Source of the DNA: JAFGJU01 sp964570935
GTDB taxonomy: Bacteria; Eisenbacteria; RBG-16-71-46; JAFGJU01
Length of the DNA stretch: 31,316 nt
Assembly: GCA_964570935.1 (NCBI GenBank)
Contig: CAZMZP010000096.1
Span: 1 to 31,316 of the forward strand
Reading direction: 5' to 3'
Positions within the stretch are counted from its first letter, which is position 1. Each line of letters begins with the position of its first letter. A program made the translations under genes and the position numbers. The notes beneath the pieces are model-generated. The model made no database searches. It had not been told where the DNA came from and saw only the letters and a list, made by a program, of their open reading frames with translations. Shown piece after piece: positions 15,422 to 23,133 of this stretch.

Positions 15422-16216
15422 GTGCACGCGATAGTCTGCATCAAGCAGGTCCCCGAGACCCCCAGCGTGGGCATAGACCCGAAGACCAACACCCTCATCA
15501 GACAGGGCATCCCCAGCATCATCAATCCGTTCGACATGTACGCAATCGAGGAAGCCCTCCTTTTGAAGGACAGGTCCGGCGGGAAGGTCACCGTCATGAC
15601 GATGGGCCCTCCGCAGGCGGTGGACGCACTGAAAGAGGCGCTGGCCATGGGCTGCGACGAGGCACTGTTCCTCTGCGACAAGGGGTTCGCCGGCTCGGAC
15701 ACGTGGGCCACCTCGTACGCCCTCGCCAAGGCCATTCAGGCCAAGGCCGGCGGCTACGACGTCATCTTCTGCGGAAAGCAGGCCATAGACGGGGACACTG
15801 CGCAGGTGGGACCCGGCGTTGCCCGGCGCCTGGGCGTGCCTCAGCTCACGTACGTGTGCAAGGTCAGGGAAATCGACCTGGAGGGAAGGAAGATTGTCGT
15901 GGAGAGGATGCTCGAGGCCGGCAAGGAAGTCGTGGAATCGAAGCTCCCGGCGCTCGTCACGGTAGTCAAGGACATCAACAAACCTCGTTTCAGGACGCTC
16001 ATCGGCATAAGGAAGGCGTCGCAGGCCCAGATTCCGATGCTGAAGCCGTCCGACATAGGGTGCGAGGAAGAATACACCGGGTTGGCGGGCTCGCCGACCG
16101 AGGTGGTGAAGATATTCACACCCGAGCCGCGCAAGGGCGGACAGGTGATTGAGGGAGAGCCCGAAGAGGCCTGCGAGGTCCTCGTTCAGAAACTGATGGA
16201 CGCAAAGATACTGTAG
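15422..16216 (+). CDS. etfB: Electron transfer flavoprotein, beta subunit
   Basis: 264 residues. EtfB pairs with EtfA to pass electrons between acyl-CoA dehydrogenases or NADH and other carriers. The N-terminus Ile-Val-Cys-Ile-Lys-Gln-Val-Pro-Glu-Thr and the Asn-Pro-Phe-Asp-Met-Tyr-Ala-Ile-Glu-Glu-Ala segment (35-45) are typical. The nucleotide-binding segment Cys-Gly-Lys-Gln-Ala-Ile-Asp-Gly-Asp-Thr is at 117-126. Pairing with a ferredoxin-fused EtfA suggests the second flavin-type, electron-bifurcating ETF (as CarD/CarE of Acetobacterium) rather than the respiratory AMP-binding type. GTG start at 15422, five bases after GGAGG. The gap to etfA is 49 bases, so they form an operon. Confidence 0.95.
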   Translation: MHAIVCIKQVPETPSVGIDPKTNTLIRQGIPSIINPFDMYAIEEALLLKDRSGGKVTVMTMGPPQAVDALKEALAMGCDEALFLCDKGFAGSDTWATSYALAKAIQAKAGGYDVIFCGKQAIDGDTAQVGPGVARRLGVPQLTYVCKVREIDLEGRKIVVERMLEAGKEVVESKLPALVTVVKDINKPRFRTLIGIRKASQAQIPMLKPSDIGCEEEYTGLAGSPTEVVKIFTPEPRKGGQVIEGEPEEACEVLVQKLMDAKIL

Positions 16217-16265
16217 GCGTCTCCGCCGCGGGTCGGGTGGACGCCAATCGGCAGAGAGGTAACGC

Positions 16266-17468
16266 TTGCCCAACCTGAGACTGGATGAAAAGAGCTGCAC
16301 CGGCTGCGGCGCGTGCGTGGACACGTGTCCTTTCGGCGCGCTCGTGCTCGAGGGCGATCTCGTGCGCATCCTGGACAGCTGCACGGACTGCGGCGCGTGC
16401 GTGAGCTCCTGCCCCAGCGAGGCCCTGATACTCGACAGACCAAAGGCAGCGGGCCCGGCAGCAGACCTCTCCGCATACAAGGATGTGTGGATCGTCGTTG
16501 AGTACGACAAGAAGGGCGTGTCACACGTCGCCCTGGAGCTTTTGGGCAAGGGCAGAGAGCTGGCCGACAAACTGGGGTCCCGCCTTGCGGCGCTCGTGCT
16601 GGGAGAGTCCGTGTCGCACCTGGCGGACGACCTCTTCGCTCACGGCGCCGACGTGGCCTACGTCGTGGAGCACCCCGCGCTCAAGAAGTACAGGACCGAC
16701 CCTTACGTGGAGACCGCGGCTCAGCTCATCAGGAAGCACAAGCCCGAGGTCGTGCTGATGGGCGCGACCACCACCGGCAGGGACTTCGCCGGCGCCCTCG
16801 CCGCCGAAATCGACACGGGGCTCACGGCGGACTGCACCGGCCTGGAGATCGACGCCGCCACCCGGAACCTGGTCCAGACTCGGCCGGCGTTCGGCGGGAA
16901 CATCATGGCCGAGATCGTTTGCAGGAGACACCGGCCTCAGATGTCGACGGTCAGGCCCAAGGTCATGGAGCTGCCCAAGCGCCGCGACGGCCACAAGGGA
17001 CAGGTCGTGAAGGAGGAAGTGGCCCTCAACGACGAGAAGTTCCTGACCAAGGTGTTGGAGTTCGTGAAGGAAGAGGGCTCCACCGTAAACCTGGCGGACG
17101 CCAACGTGATCGTTTCAGGCGGCAGAGGCCTGCAGGACCCGGCGAATTTCAAAGTGGTGGAAGAGCTGGCGAAGGTCCTGGGGGGAGCGGTGGGAGCTTC
17201 CAGGGCCGCCGTGGACGCGGGCTGGATGCCGTACCCGCATCAAGTTGGACAGACAGGCAAGACTGTCCGGCCGAAACTCTACATCGCGTGCGGGATTTCC
17301 GGCGCGATTCAGCATCTGGCGGGAATGCAGACGTCGGACATAATCGTGGCCATCAACAAGGACCCCGACGCCCCGATATTCAAGGTCGCGACGTTCGGAG
17401 TCGTGGCCGACCTGTTCCAGGCGGTCCCGTTGTTGACGGAGAAGCTCAGGAAGCGCCTGGGAAAGTAG
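16266..17468 (+). CDS. etfA: Electron transfer flavoprotein alpha subunit with N-terminal two-cluster ferredoxin domain
   Basis: 400 residues, longer than plain EtfA because of a ferredoxin domain in the first ~60 residues. Cys11, 14, 17, 21 and Cys39, 42, 45, 49 bind two [4Fe-4S] clusters. The ETF alpha domain follows. Its C-terminal FAD-binding part has Ser-Gly-Gly-Arg-Gly (284-288), Gln-Val-Gly-Gln-Thr-Gly-Lys-Thr-Val (326-334), Gly-Ile-Ser-Gly-Ala-Ile-Gln-His (343-350) and Asn-Lys-Asp-Pro-Asp-Ala-Pro-Ile-Phe. This is the CarE architecture, where the extra clusters wire ferredoxin to a bifurcating flavin. The start is a TTG at 16266, six bases after AGAGG. No acyl-CoA dehydrogenase gene adjoins the operon, so its partner is unknown. 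Confidence 0.95.
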   Translation: MPNLRLDEKSCTGCGACVDTCPFGALVLEGDLVRILDSCTDCGACVSSCPSEALILDRPKAAGPAADLSAYKDVWIVVEYDKKGVSHVALELLGKGRELADKLGSRLAALVLGESVSHLADDLFAHGADVAYVVEHPALKKYRTDPYVETAAQLIRKHKPEVVLMGATTTGRDFAGALAAEIDTGLTADCTGLEIDAATRNLVQTRPAFGGNIMAEIVCRRHRPQMSTVRPKVMELPKRRDGHKGQVVKEEVALNDEKFLTKVLEFVKEEGSTVNLADANVIVSGGRGLQDPANFKVVEELAKVLGGAVGASRAAVDAGWMPYPHQVGQTGKTVRPKLYIACGISGAIQHLAGMQTSDIIVAINKDPDAPIFKVATFGVVADLFQAVPLLTEKLRKRLGK

Positions 17469-17546
17469 GGCCGCCTCACGAGCCCATGCGCCGCACGCCG
17501 CTGGTGCTCCTCACACGCCTCTCGCGCCCGATGCGACGCCTGCTCC

Positions 17547-18746
17547 CTAAGCCTTCGCCATGGCCTGCTTCAAGTCGTAGATGAGGTCGTCCACGTCCTC
17601 CAGGCCCACGGAGATCCGCACGAGCCCCTCGCTTATTCCAGCGCGCTTCAGTCCCTCACTGGTGTAAGCGGCGTGAGTCATCGAAGCCGGATGCTGTATG
17701 AGCGTGCACACGTCGCCGAGGCTGACCGCGAGCACACAGAGCTCGACAGAGTTCATCAGCTTCGCGCCCGCTTCCCTTCCGCCCTTGAGCTCGAACGCCA
17801 GCATGCCTCCGGGCCCTCTCATCTGCCGCCTGGCAAGCTTGTGCTGCGGATGCGACGGCAGCCACGGGAACCAGACCTTCGCGACCTTGGGATGCCTGGA
17901 CAGGAATTTGGCTATCTCTATCGCGTTCTCGGAGTGCCTCTCCATCCGCACCGACAGAGTCTTCAAACCCCTCAGCAAGAGCCATGCGTTGAAGGGGCTG
18001 ATGGCCGCGCCCATGTCGCTCAGGGATTCCTTCTTTATTACCCTGATCGTTTCCGAGGTTCCGACGACTATCCCGGCGACCGTGTCGCCGTGGCCCCCGA
18101 TGTACTTGGTGGCGCTGTGCATTGAGAAGTCGGCACCAAGCGCTATCGGGTTCTGGTAGTAGGGCGTGCAGAAGGTGTTGTCCACGGCCAAGGCCACGCC
18201 GCGCTTCTTCGTGATGGCCGCCGTGCGCGCGATGTCGATGAGCTTCATGGTTGGATTCGCGGGCGTCTCGATGAACACAAGCTTCGTCTTCTTGTCGATT
18301 GCCTTTTCCGTGTTGCGCGGGTCGGAGGCATCCACGTCTACGACCTCAATCCCCATCCTGGGAAGAGTCCGCTTGAAGAGGACGTGCGTGCCGCCGTACA
18401 GGGTGTCCGACGCGACGACCTTTTCGCCGCACCTGACCACCCCGACCACCAGGGCAGTGGTCGCGGCCATGCCGGACGCAAAGGCGACGGCGGCCTCCCC
18501 GCCTTCCAAAAGGGCCATTTCCCTCTCCAGGACTGTCTGCGTCGGGTTGCCGAACCTCGTGTAGGAGTAGCCCTCCTGTTTTCCGGCGAATATGGCGGCG
18601 CCGTGCTCGGCACTGTCGAAGACGAACGTCGAGGTCTGGTAGATGGGCGTGGCGTGCGCGCGCGCCGGGTCCTCGGGCTTGTGTCGCGACGCGGTGTCCT
18701 TACCGTGAATCGAAATCGTGGAGAAACCCAGTTTTCGTTTCTTCAT
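17547..18746 (-). CDS. PLP-dependent trans-sulfuration enzyme (cystathionine gamma-synthase/-lyase or methionine gamma-lyase type)
   Basis: 399 residues, Cys/Met metabolism PLP family, fold type I. The PLP-binding lysine is Lys214 in Ser-Ala-Thr-Lys-Tyr-Ile-Gly-Gly-His. Also present are Tyr-Ser-Tyr-Thr-Arg-Phe-Gly-Asn-Pro-Thr (60-69), the PLP-stacking Tyr117 in Leu-Tyr-Gly-Gly-Thr, and Ala-Val-Asp-Asn-Thr-Phe. The C-terminal Ser-Leu-Gly-Asp-Val-x-Thr-Leu-Ile-Gln-His-Pro-Ala-Ser-Met-Thr-His resembles methionine gamma-lyases. The cysteine that follows Tyr in classical methionine gamma-lyases is Gly here. Substrate cannot be fixed from sequence alone. GGGAG lies close before the ATG. It is convergent with etfA. 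Confidence 0.9.
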   Translation of the reverse strand: MKKRKLGFSTISIHGKDTASRHKPEDPARAHATPIYQTSTFVFDSAEHGAAIFAGKQEGYSYTRFGNPTQTVLEREMALLEGGEAAVAFASGMAATTALVVGVVRCGEKVVASDTLYGGTHVLFKRTLPRMGIEVVDVDASDPRNTEKAIDKKTKLVFIETPANPTMKLIDIARTAAITKKRGVALAVDNTFCTPYYQNPIALGADFSMHSATKYIGGHGDTVAGIVVGTSETIRVIKKESLSDMGAAISPFNAWLLLRGLKTLSVRMERHSENAIEIAKFLSRHPKVAKVWFPWLPSHPQHKLARRQMRGPGGMLAFELKGGREAGAKLMNSVELCVLAVSLGDVCTLIQHPASMTHAAYTSEGLKRAGISEGLVRISVGLEDVDDLIYDLKQAMAKA

Positions 18747-18844
18747 GTTCTCCCGTCCTGAGGTTGTTCATACCTCAAGTTGTCCTTCTCGCTGGCTGCA
18801 GTCATGCGTCTTTGCGACTTCACGCGGACGCGTCATGAACTTCA

Positions 18845-18874
18845 ACTCTCCCACGAATCGTCGAACCCTGTCAA
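18845..18874 (-). promoter_or_regulatory. Possible promoter for the trans-sulfuration gene
   Basis: On the minus strand a perfect TTGACA (18869-18874) precedes a weak GAGAGT (18845-18850) by 18 bases. A 6-bp inverted repeat, TGAGGT/ACCTCA with a seven-base loop (18759-18777), lies in the leader 13 bases before the ATG and could be an operator or hairpin. Confidence 0.35.
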
Positions 18875-18897
18875 CCCGGTTGTGGGGCGCTCAAGTA

Positions 18898-18927
18898 TTG
18901 ACCCGCGGCGGCGGCGCGTGATATGGT
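18898..18927 (+). promoter_or_regulatory. Promoter of the GT39-type glycosyltransferase gene, apparently leaderless
   Basis: TTGACC (18898-18903) and TATGGT (18922-18927) are 18 bases apart. The ATG at 18936 lies only eight bases past the -10, so transcription should start at or just before the initiation codon. Confidence 0.55.
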
Positions 18928-18935
18928 GCGCTGCG

Positions 18936-20519
18936 ATGAGCACGTTAAGAGCGAGCACAGAACCGGCGACCATCGGCGCGGACGCCCCCCTGGCCGACGC
19001 GCATCGGTACGAGTGGGTCTGGGTGCTCGCGCTCCTGCTGATCGCCTTCGTGCTGAGACTCTACCGGCTGTCCGCGCAGAGCATCTGGGTTGACGAGATG
19101 CTGACGCTTTCTTCCAGCGGCATCACCGCACCCCTTCACCCGGTGGACATCTTCGACAACCTCCACGGTCCCCTCCATTCCCTGCTGATATTCCTGTGGG
19201 CCAAGGTGGCGGGCCAGGGCGAATTCGCCCTCCGGTTCCCGTCGGTCGTGTTCAGCGTGCTCTCGCTGTACGCGATATGGAGACTCATCCGCCGGCTCAC
19301 TGACTCCAGGGTCGCGTACGCCGCGCTGGCAATAATGGTGGTGTCTCCGTTCCACGTGTGGTACGCGCAGGAGGCGCGCAACTACAGCATGCTGCTGTTC
19401 TTCGCCGCGATGTCCTTCGACTGCTTCCTGGAGCTTGCGGCCGAGCCGCGGAGAGCCGTCTTCGGCAAGTACGTGCTTTTCACGCTGGCCGGATTCTTGT
19501 GCAACATGAGCATGGCGTTTGTGGTGCTGGTCCAGGACCTCGTGTTTCTGTTCTGGCCGCGGAGACTCAGTTTCAAAGACCTCGTCCTGGCGCACGTCCT
19601 GCTGGTCCTCCTCCTGTCGCCGTGGCTCCACGGCATGTTACAGCGAGTTGAGTTCCACCGGCTGGTAAGGACCGAGCCCTACGCGGCGGACCAGCTCCTC
19701 CGGGGTGAGACGACCATCGCGCCGCTCGCCGTGCCCTACACATTCTTCGTGTTTTCGGCGGGCTACTCGCTGGGCCCCACTCTCCGGGAGCTCCACGAGT
19801 CTTCGAGAATGCTGCTGCTGTCGGGGCATCGGGGCGTTCTGGCCTTCGCCGCCGTCGCCTTCGCCGTCCCCTTCCTGCTGGGGCTCTTCTCCCTCAGGGA
19901 CAGGAAGAGGCTTCTCGTGCTCCTGCTCGTGTGGATGGCCGTGCCTTTGGCCGTCGTGACTCTGTTCGCGGTCAAGAACTTCAAGCCCTTCAATCCCAGG
20001 TACGTGATGGTGGCCTACCCGGCCTACGCCCTGCTCGTGGCACGGGGCCTCCGGTGGCCGGACGGCGCGGGCCTGCCGAGAAAACTGCTGAGCGGCCTGC
20101 TGGCCGTCATGGTCCTGCTGTGCACGGTGCTGTCTCTGGGGAACCTCTACCACGCGAAGCGTTACTGGAAGGACGATTTCAGGTCGGCTGCCGCCGCGCT
20201 CACCAGCCGGCTCCAGGAACGTGACGTGGTGTTCACGGAGGGGACCTACGAACCGCTGGTCTACTACGGCCGGGAGAAGCTCGTTCTCAATCCGCTCTTT
20301 CCAGACCTGATCTCGGACGAGGCCGTCCTGCGCGGCTTCGTCGGACAGAAGTCCGCCGGCGCCGAACGGGTGTGGCTTGTCACGGCGCGGTTGTGGGACC
20401 TGGACCCCGAGCGAAAAGTGCTCCGCACGTTCGAGCGGGACTTCCTGCTGGAAGAGGAATTCAACTTCGAGGGAGTCGACCTGTTTCTGTTCCGCAAGAG
20501 AGAGGAGAGTCAGACGTGA
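18936..20519 (+). CDS. GT39/ArnT-like polytopic membrane glycosyltransferase
   Basis: 527 residues with a charged N-terminal tail and about 11-12 hydrophobic helices, then a soluble C-terminal part (about 420-527). The first periplasmic loop has Ser-Ile-Trp-Val-Asp-Glu (Asp53-Glu54), the catalytic acidic pair of PMT/ArnT/GT-C enzymes. Tyr-Ala-Gln-Glu-Ala-Arg-Asn-Tyr (143-150) is the second signature of this family. These enzymes use lipid-phosphate sugars to glycosylate proteins or lipids outside the membrane; the acceptor is unknown. The frame is open upstream to 18780, but the ATG at 18936 fits the promoter and the conserved region. There is no good ribosome binding site. The stop overlaps the start of the next gene (GTGA), so they are coupled. 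Confidence 0.88.
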   Translation: MSTLRASTEPATIGADAPLADAHRYEWVWVLALLLIAFVLRLYRLSAQSIWVDEMLTLSSSGITAPLHPVDIFDNLHGPLHSLLIFLWAKVAGQGEFALRFPSVVFSVLSLYAIWRLIRRLTDSRVAYAALAIMVVSPFHVWYAQEARNYSMLLFFAAMSFDCFLELAAEPRRAVFGKYVLFTLAGFLCNMSMAFVVLVQDLVFLFWPRRLSFKDLVLAHVLLVLLLSPWLHGMLQRVEFHRLVRTEPYAADQLLRGETTIAPLAVPYTFFVFSAGYSLGPTLRELHESSRMLLLSGHRGVLAFAAVAFAVPFLLGLFSLRDRKRLLVLLLVWMAVPLAVVTLFAVKNFKPFNPRYVMVAYPAYALLVARGLRWPDGAGLPRKLLSGLLAVMVLLCTVLSLGNLYHAKRYWKDDFRSAAAALTSRLQERDVVFTEGTYEPLVYYGREKLVLNPLFPDLISDEAVLRGFVGQKSAGAERVWLVTARLWDLDPERKVLRTFERDFLLEEEFNFEGVDLFLFRKREESQT

Positions 20520-21445
20520 GACTGCTGATAGTCCACTCGAGGGCCCCCGAATACGCGGCGCTGATAGACAAGAGCCTCCCCAATCTCGAGATCATCGCGG
20601 CGAGGAGCGGCAAGGAGGTCCCGGCCTCCATGAAGGGCGTAGACGTCATCCTGGCATGGCGCTTCCCCAAGGAACTGCTCAGGCGAGCGACCGACCTGCG
20701 CTGGCTCGCGTCCACCGGCGCGGGCGTGGACCATCTCCTGATTCCCAGCCTGCCGGAGGAAGTCGTGGTCACGAAGGCGCCCCCGATCTTCAGCGGACCC
20801 ATTACCGAATACGTGATGGGATACATCCTCTACCTGACGCTGAACATCGAAGAGGTCGTTTCGAACAAACGGAGAAAGGTGTGGGCGGCTCCTGCAAGAA
20901 CGGCCCTCGCCGGAAAGGTGCTGGGCGTCCTCGGACTGGGCACTATAGGCACGGAGGTCGCCAGGGCGGCCAACACCTTCGGCATGAGGACGTGGGGAGT
21001 GAGAAGGACCGCGAGACCTTCTCCCGACGCCGAGAAGGTGTTTGGAAGGAACGAGCTGGAGAGCTTCCTTCCGCATCTGGATTTCCTGATCGTGACCCTG
21101 CCGCTCACCGAGGAGACGCAGAACCTCATGGACGCCCGCGAAATCTCACTCCTCAGGCCGGAGTGCTGGGTGGTGAACGTGGCGCGCGGCAGGATATTCG
21201 ACGAGGAGAGTCTCGAGGCCGCGCTCCGGACCGGAAGGCTCGGAGGCTACATCTCCGACGTGTTCGGGGTCGAGCCGCTCCCGGAGACGAGCCCGCTCTG
21301 GGAGCTTCCCAACGTCATAATCACGCCTCATTACGGCGCCATCACGCCCCCGGAGGAGTTCACGCCCTACTTCGTGGACAACGTGCGCAGATACCTCCGG
21401 GGCGAACCGCTCAAGCACAGAGTCGACCGCAAGAAGGGCTACTAG
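20516..21445 (+). CDS. D-2-hydroxyacid dehydrogenase, NAD-binding
   Basis: 309 residues, usual length for the D-isomer-specific 2-hydroxyacid dehydrogenase family, which reduces 2-oxoacids with NAD(P)H. The Rossmann motif Gly-Leu-Gly-Thr-Ile-Gly is at 140-145. Catalytic Arg224 (Asn-Val-Ala-Arg-Gly-Arg), Glu253 (Gly-Val-Glu-Pro-Leu-Pro) and His272 (Thr-Pro-His-Tyr-Gly) are all present. The N-terminal substrate domain has Ser-Thr-Gly-Ala-Gly-Val-Asp-His. The substrate (glyoxylate, hydroxypyruvate, phosphoglycerate or other) is unclear; the short length argues against a full SerA with ACT domain. The GTG start at 20516 overlaps the stop of the glycosyltransferase by four bases and has AGGAG eight bases upstream. 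Its stop overlaps that of the convergent lipoprotein gene. Confidence 0.92.
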   Translation: MRLLIVHSRAPEYAALIDKSLPNLEIIAARSGKEVPASMKGVDVILAWRFPKELLRRATDLRWLASTGAGVDHLLIPSLPEEVVVTKAPPIFSGPITEYVMGYILYLTLNIEEVVSNKRRKVWAAPARTALAGKVLGVLGLGTIGTEVARAANTFGMRTWGVRRTARPSPDAEKVFGRNELESFLPHLDFLIVTLPLTEETQNLMDAREISLLRPECWVVNVARGRIFDEESLEAALRTGRLGGYISDVFGVEPLPETSPLWELPNVIITPHYGAITPPEEFTPYFVDNVRRYLRGEPLKHRVDRKKGY

Positions 21446-22923
21446 CGCGAGCCCTTGATCACCACGTTCGGAAACGCCGGCGACTGGGCCCGCGGCGCCG
21501 GCATCCCGGTCATGTAGAACAACACCATGTCAACGCCCGTAGCGTCCTCGGTAAGGAAGATGGGCGTGAAGATTGGGTCTCCGTACTGGTTGACGTACCC
21601 GTACAGTCCCACCGGTTCGCTGGGCAGTTCGGCCTCGAAGTCCAGCTCGTGATTGTGGTTCGTGTCCATGAAGCACATGACGTAGTAGCACGCCATCGGC
21701 AGGCTCAAAGTCGTGTACGACCCCGTGCCGGACGGGATCATGCCCGCCAGAATGGGCTCACCGCCTCCCTCCGTGGGGTCCTGGAAAAAGCACATGACGT
21801 ACGTGGTGTCGGAAGCAGTCACGTCGGACTGCTTTGACACTGTGCCCGAGATGGTCGAGAGCTGCACCGTCATGTTGAGCGGGAAATTGATGCCGCCTCG
21901 CGTCTGGCCGGCCTGGACGTTTATCGGGTCCGCAATATCGTCTCCGTTGGTGTCGTAAAGGCCGACCGGCTCGCCCATGTCGGGTTCGTCGTTTCCGTTC
22001 ACGTCCATGAACGCTCCGACGTAGTAGGTGCCCGGCGCGAGCGGGAACACCTCGTAACCTCCCGGCCCTTCAGTCTCCGCGTTGGCCGCCGACTGCGAGA
22101 AGCACGGCTCGGTGAACACTCCGATGTTGACGTTCGTCCAGTCGAGCGGCCCCGAGTAGCTGATAGTTCCGCTTATACCGCCGCCGTTCCCCGTCACGAA
22201 GCTCCACGTGTACTCTGAGGCCAGATGATTGCCGGAGGCGTCCATGGCCCCGGTTCCCACCCGCGCGATGTACGTGCGGTAGTTCGTGAGAGGAGCCGTA
22301 GGAGTGAACATCATCCTGGAGTCGGTGCCGTCCCAGCTGAAGAAGCCTGGCACTGAGCCGCCGCCGGACGTGGCCATCTGCAAGTCAAAAGCATCCTCGG
22401 CCGAGACCGTGTCCATCTTCTCGCTGAACTCCACGGCTACAGTCTTGTTCACGCCGACGTTGATCTCGCCGTCGTACGGGTCGGTGTTCGCTATGGTCGG
22501 CGGGTTCGTGTCGGAGGCGGTGGTGCCAGCAAACGAGACGGTCTGCCCGGCCATCGCGTTTCCGGCCTTGTCCCGGACCGCGGTCGCCGTGAGGTCGTAC
22601 GTCACGTTCGACTGGCCGCCGGTCTCGAGGGCCACGGTTTTCTCGTCGGAGAGGAGCACCGCGTTCAACACCCTCAGAGTGTCCGTCGTGCCGTCCTCCA
22701 GTATGACGTAGTTGGTCTTCGTCTCAGCAGTGGCTTCCTCAAGAGCCTCGCTGAACAGTGCGTTCACGTGATACTCGTCCACCGCGGTGGCCGAGCTCAG
22801 CGACGGCGCGGTCGTGTCCGTCTTCGGCTTTGAGGTGCTGTCATCCGAGCAACCGGTGATTCCGATGGGAATCAACCCGGCCGCCAGAGCCATCGTGAAA
22901 CAGAAGAACACAGTGCGACGCAT
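21442..22923 (-). CDS. Lipoprotein with Ig-like (Big_5-type) domains and two Asp-rich repeat modules
   Basis: 493 residues. Signal peptide with lipobox Gly-Ile-Thr-Gly-Cys, lipidated Cys25. Two Ig-like domains follow: about 38-135 and 138-246, the second with Pro-Pro-Thr-Ile-x-x-Thr-x-Pro-x-Asp-Gly and Val-Glu-Phe-Ser-Glu-Lys-Met, the SbsA/Big_5 pattern. The C-terminal half holds two related modules (about 250-351 and 358-470). Each starts Ile-Ser-Gly-Thr, contains Tyr-Tyr-Val-x-x-Phe-Met-Asp-x-Asn, and ends near Glu-Pro-Val-Gly-Leu-Tyr. Their Asp/Asn-rich loops could bind calcium. Probably surface or outer-membrane attached; function unknown. GGAGG lies six bases before the ATG. It overlaps the convergent dehydrogenase by four bases at the stops. 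The leader contains a 10-bp palindrome ATAGTACTAT near 23000, but no confident -35. Confidence 0.85.
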   Translation of the reverse strand: MRRTVFFCFTMALAAGLIPIGITGCSDDSTSKPKTDTTAPSLSSATAVDEYHVNALFSEALEEATAETKTNYVILEDGTTDTLRVLNAVLLSDEKTVALETGGQSNVTYDLTATAVRDKAGNAMAGQTVSFAGTTASDTNPPTIANTDPYDGEINVGVNKTVAVEFSEKMDTVSAEDAFDLQMATSGGGSVPGFFSWDGTDSRMMFTPTAPLTNYRTYIARVGTGAMDASGNHLASEYTWSFVTGNGGGISGTISYSGPLDWTNVNIGVFTEPCFSQSAANAETEGPGGYEVFPLAPGTYYVGAFMDVNGNDEPDMGEPVGLYDTNGDDIADPINVQAGQTRGGINFPLNMTVQLSTISGTVSKQSDVTASDTTYVMCFFQDPTEGGGEPILAGMIPSGTGSYTTLSLPMACYYVMCFMDTNHNHELDFEAELPSEPVGLYGYVNQYGDPIFTPIFLTEDATGVDMVLFYMTGMPAPRAQSPAFPNVVIKGSR

Positions 22924-23046
22924 GTCACGCCTCCATTCTGTCGAGCTTTCGGTAGACTGCCTTGTCTTGAAGTCAGCGTCCTGTCATTCCTTATAGTACT
23001 ATCGGTGTCTTGCCGACCGGAGTTCAGCTGATTCTGATTGCATTTC

Positions 23047-23075
23047 TTGACCCCACAGGGGCCGCGTGCTAGCAT
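23047..23075 (+). promoter_or_regulatory. Promoter of the GT4 glycosyltransferase gene
   Basis: TTGACC (23047-23052) and TAGCAT (23070-23075) are 17 bases apart. Predicted start near 23082 leaves a leader of about 50 bases before the ATG at 23134. Confidence 0.6.
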
Positions 23076-23133
23076 GCGGCCGGGTCACGGTGACCCGGCG
23101 TTGTCAGCGCGGGTCGCGCCTCGAGGAGGACGC

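Noticed and set aside
17469..17546. Terminator between the convergent etfA and trans-sulfuration genes
   Set aside because: No stem with a U-tract on either strand could be found by eye.
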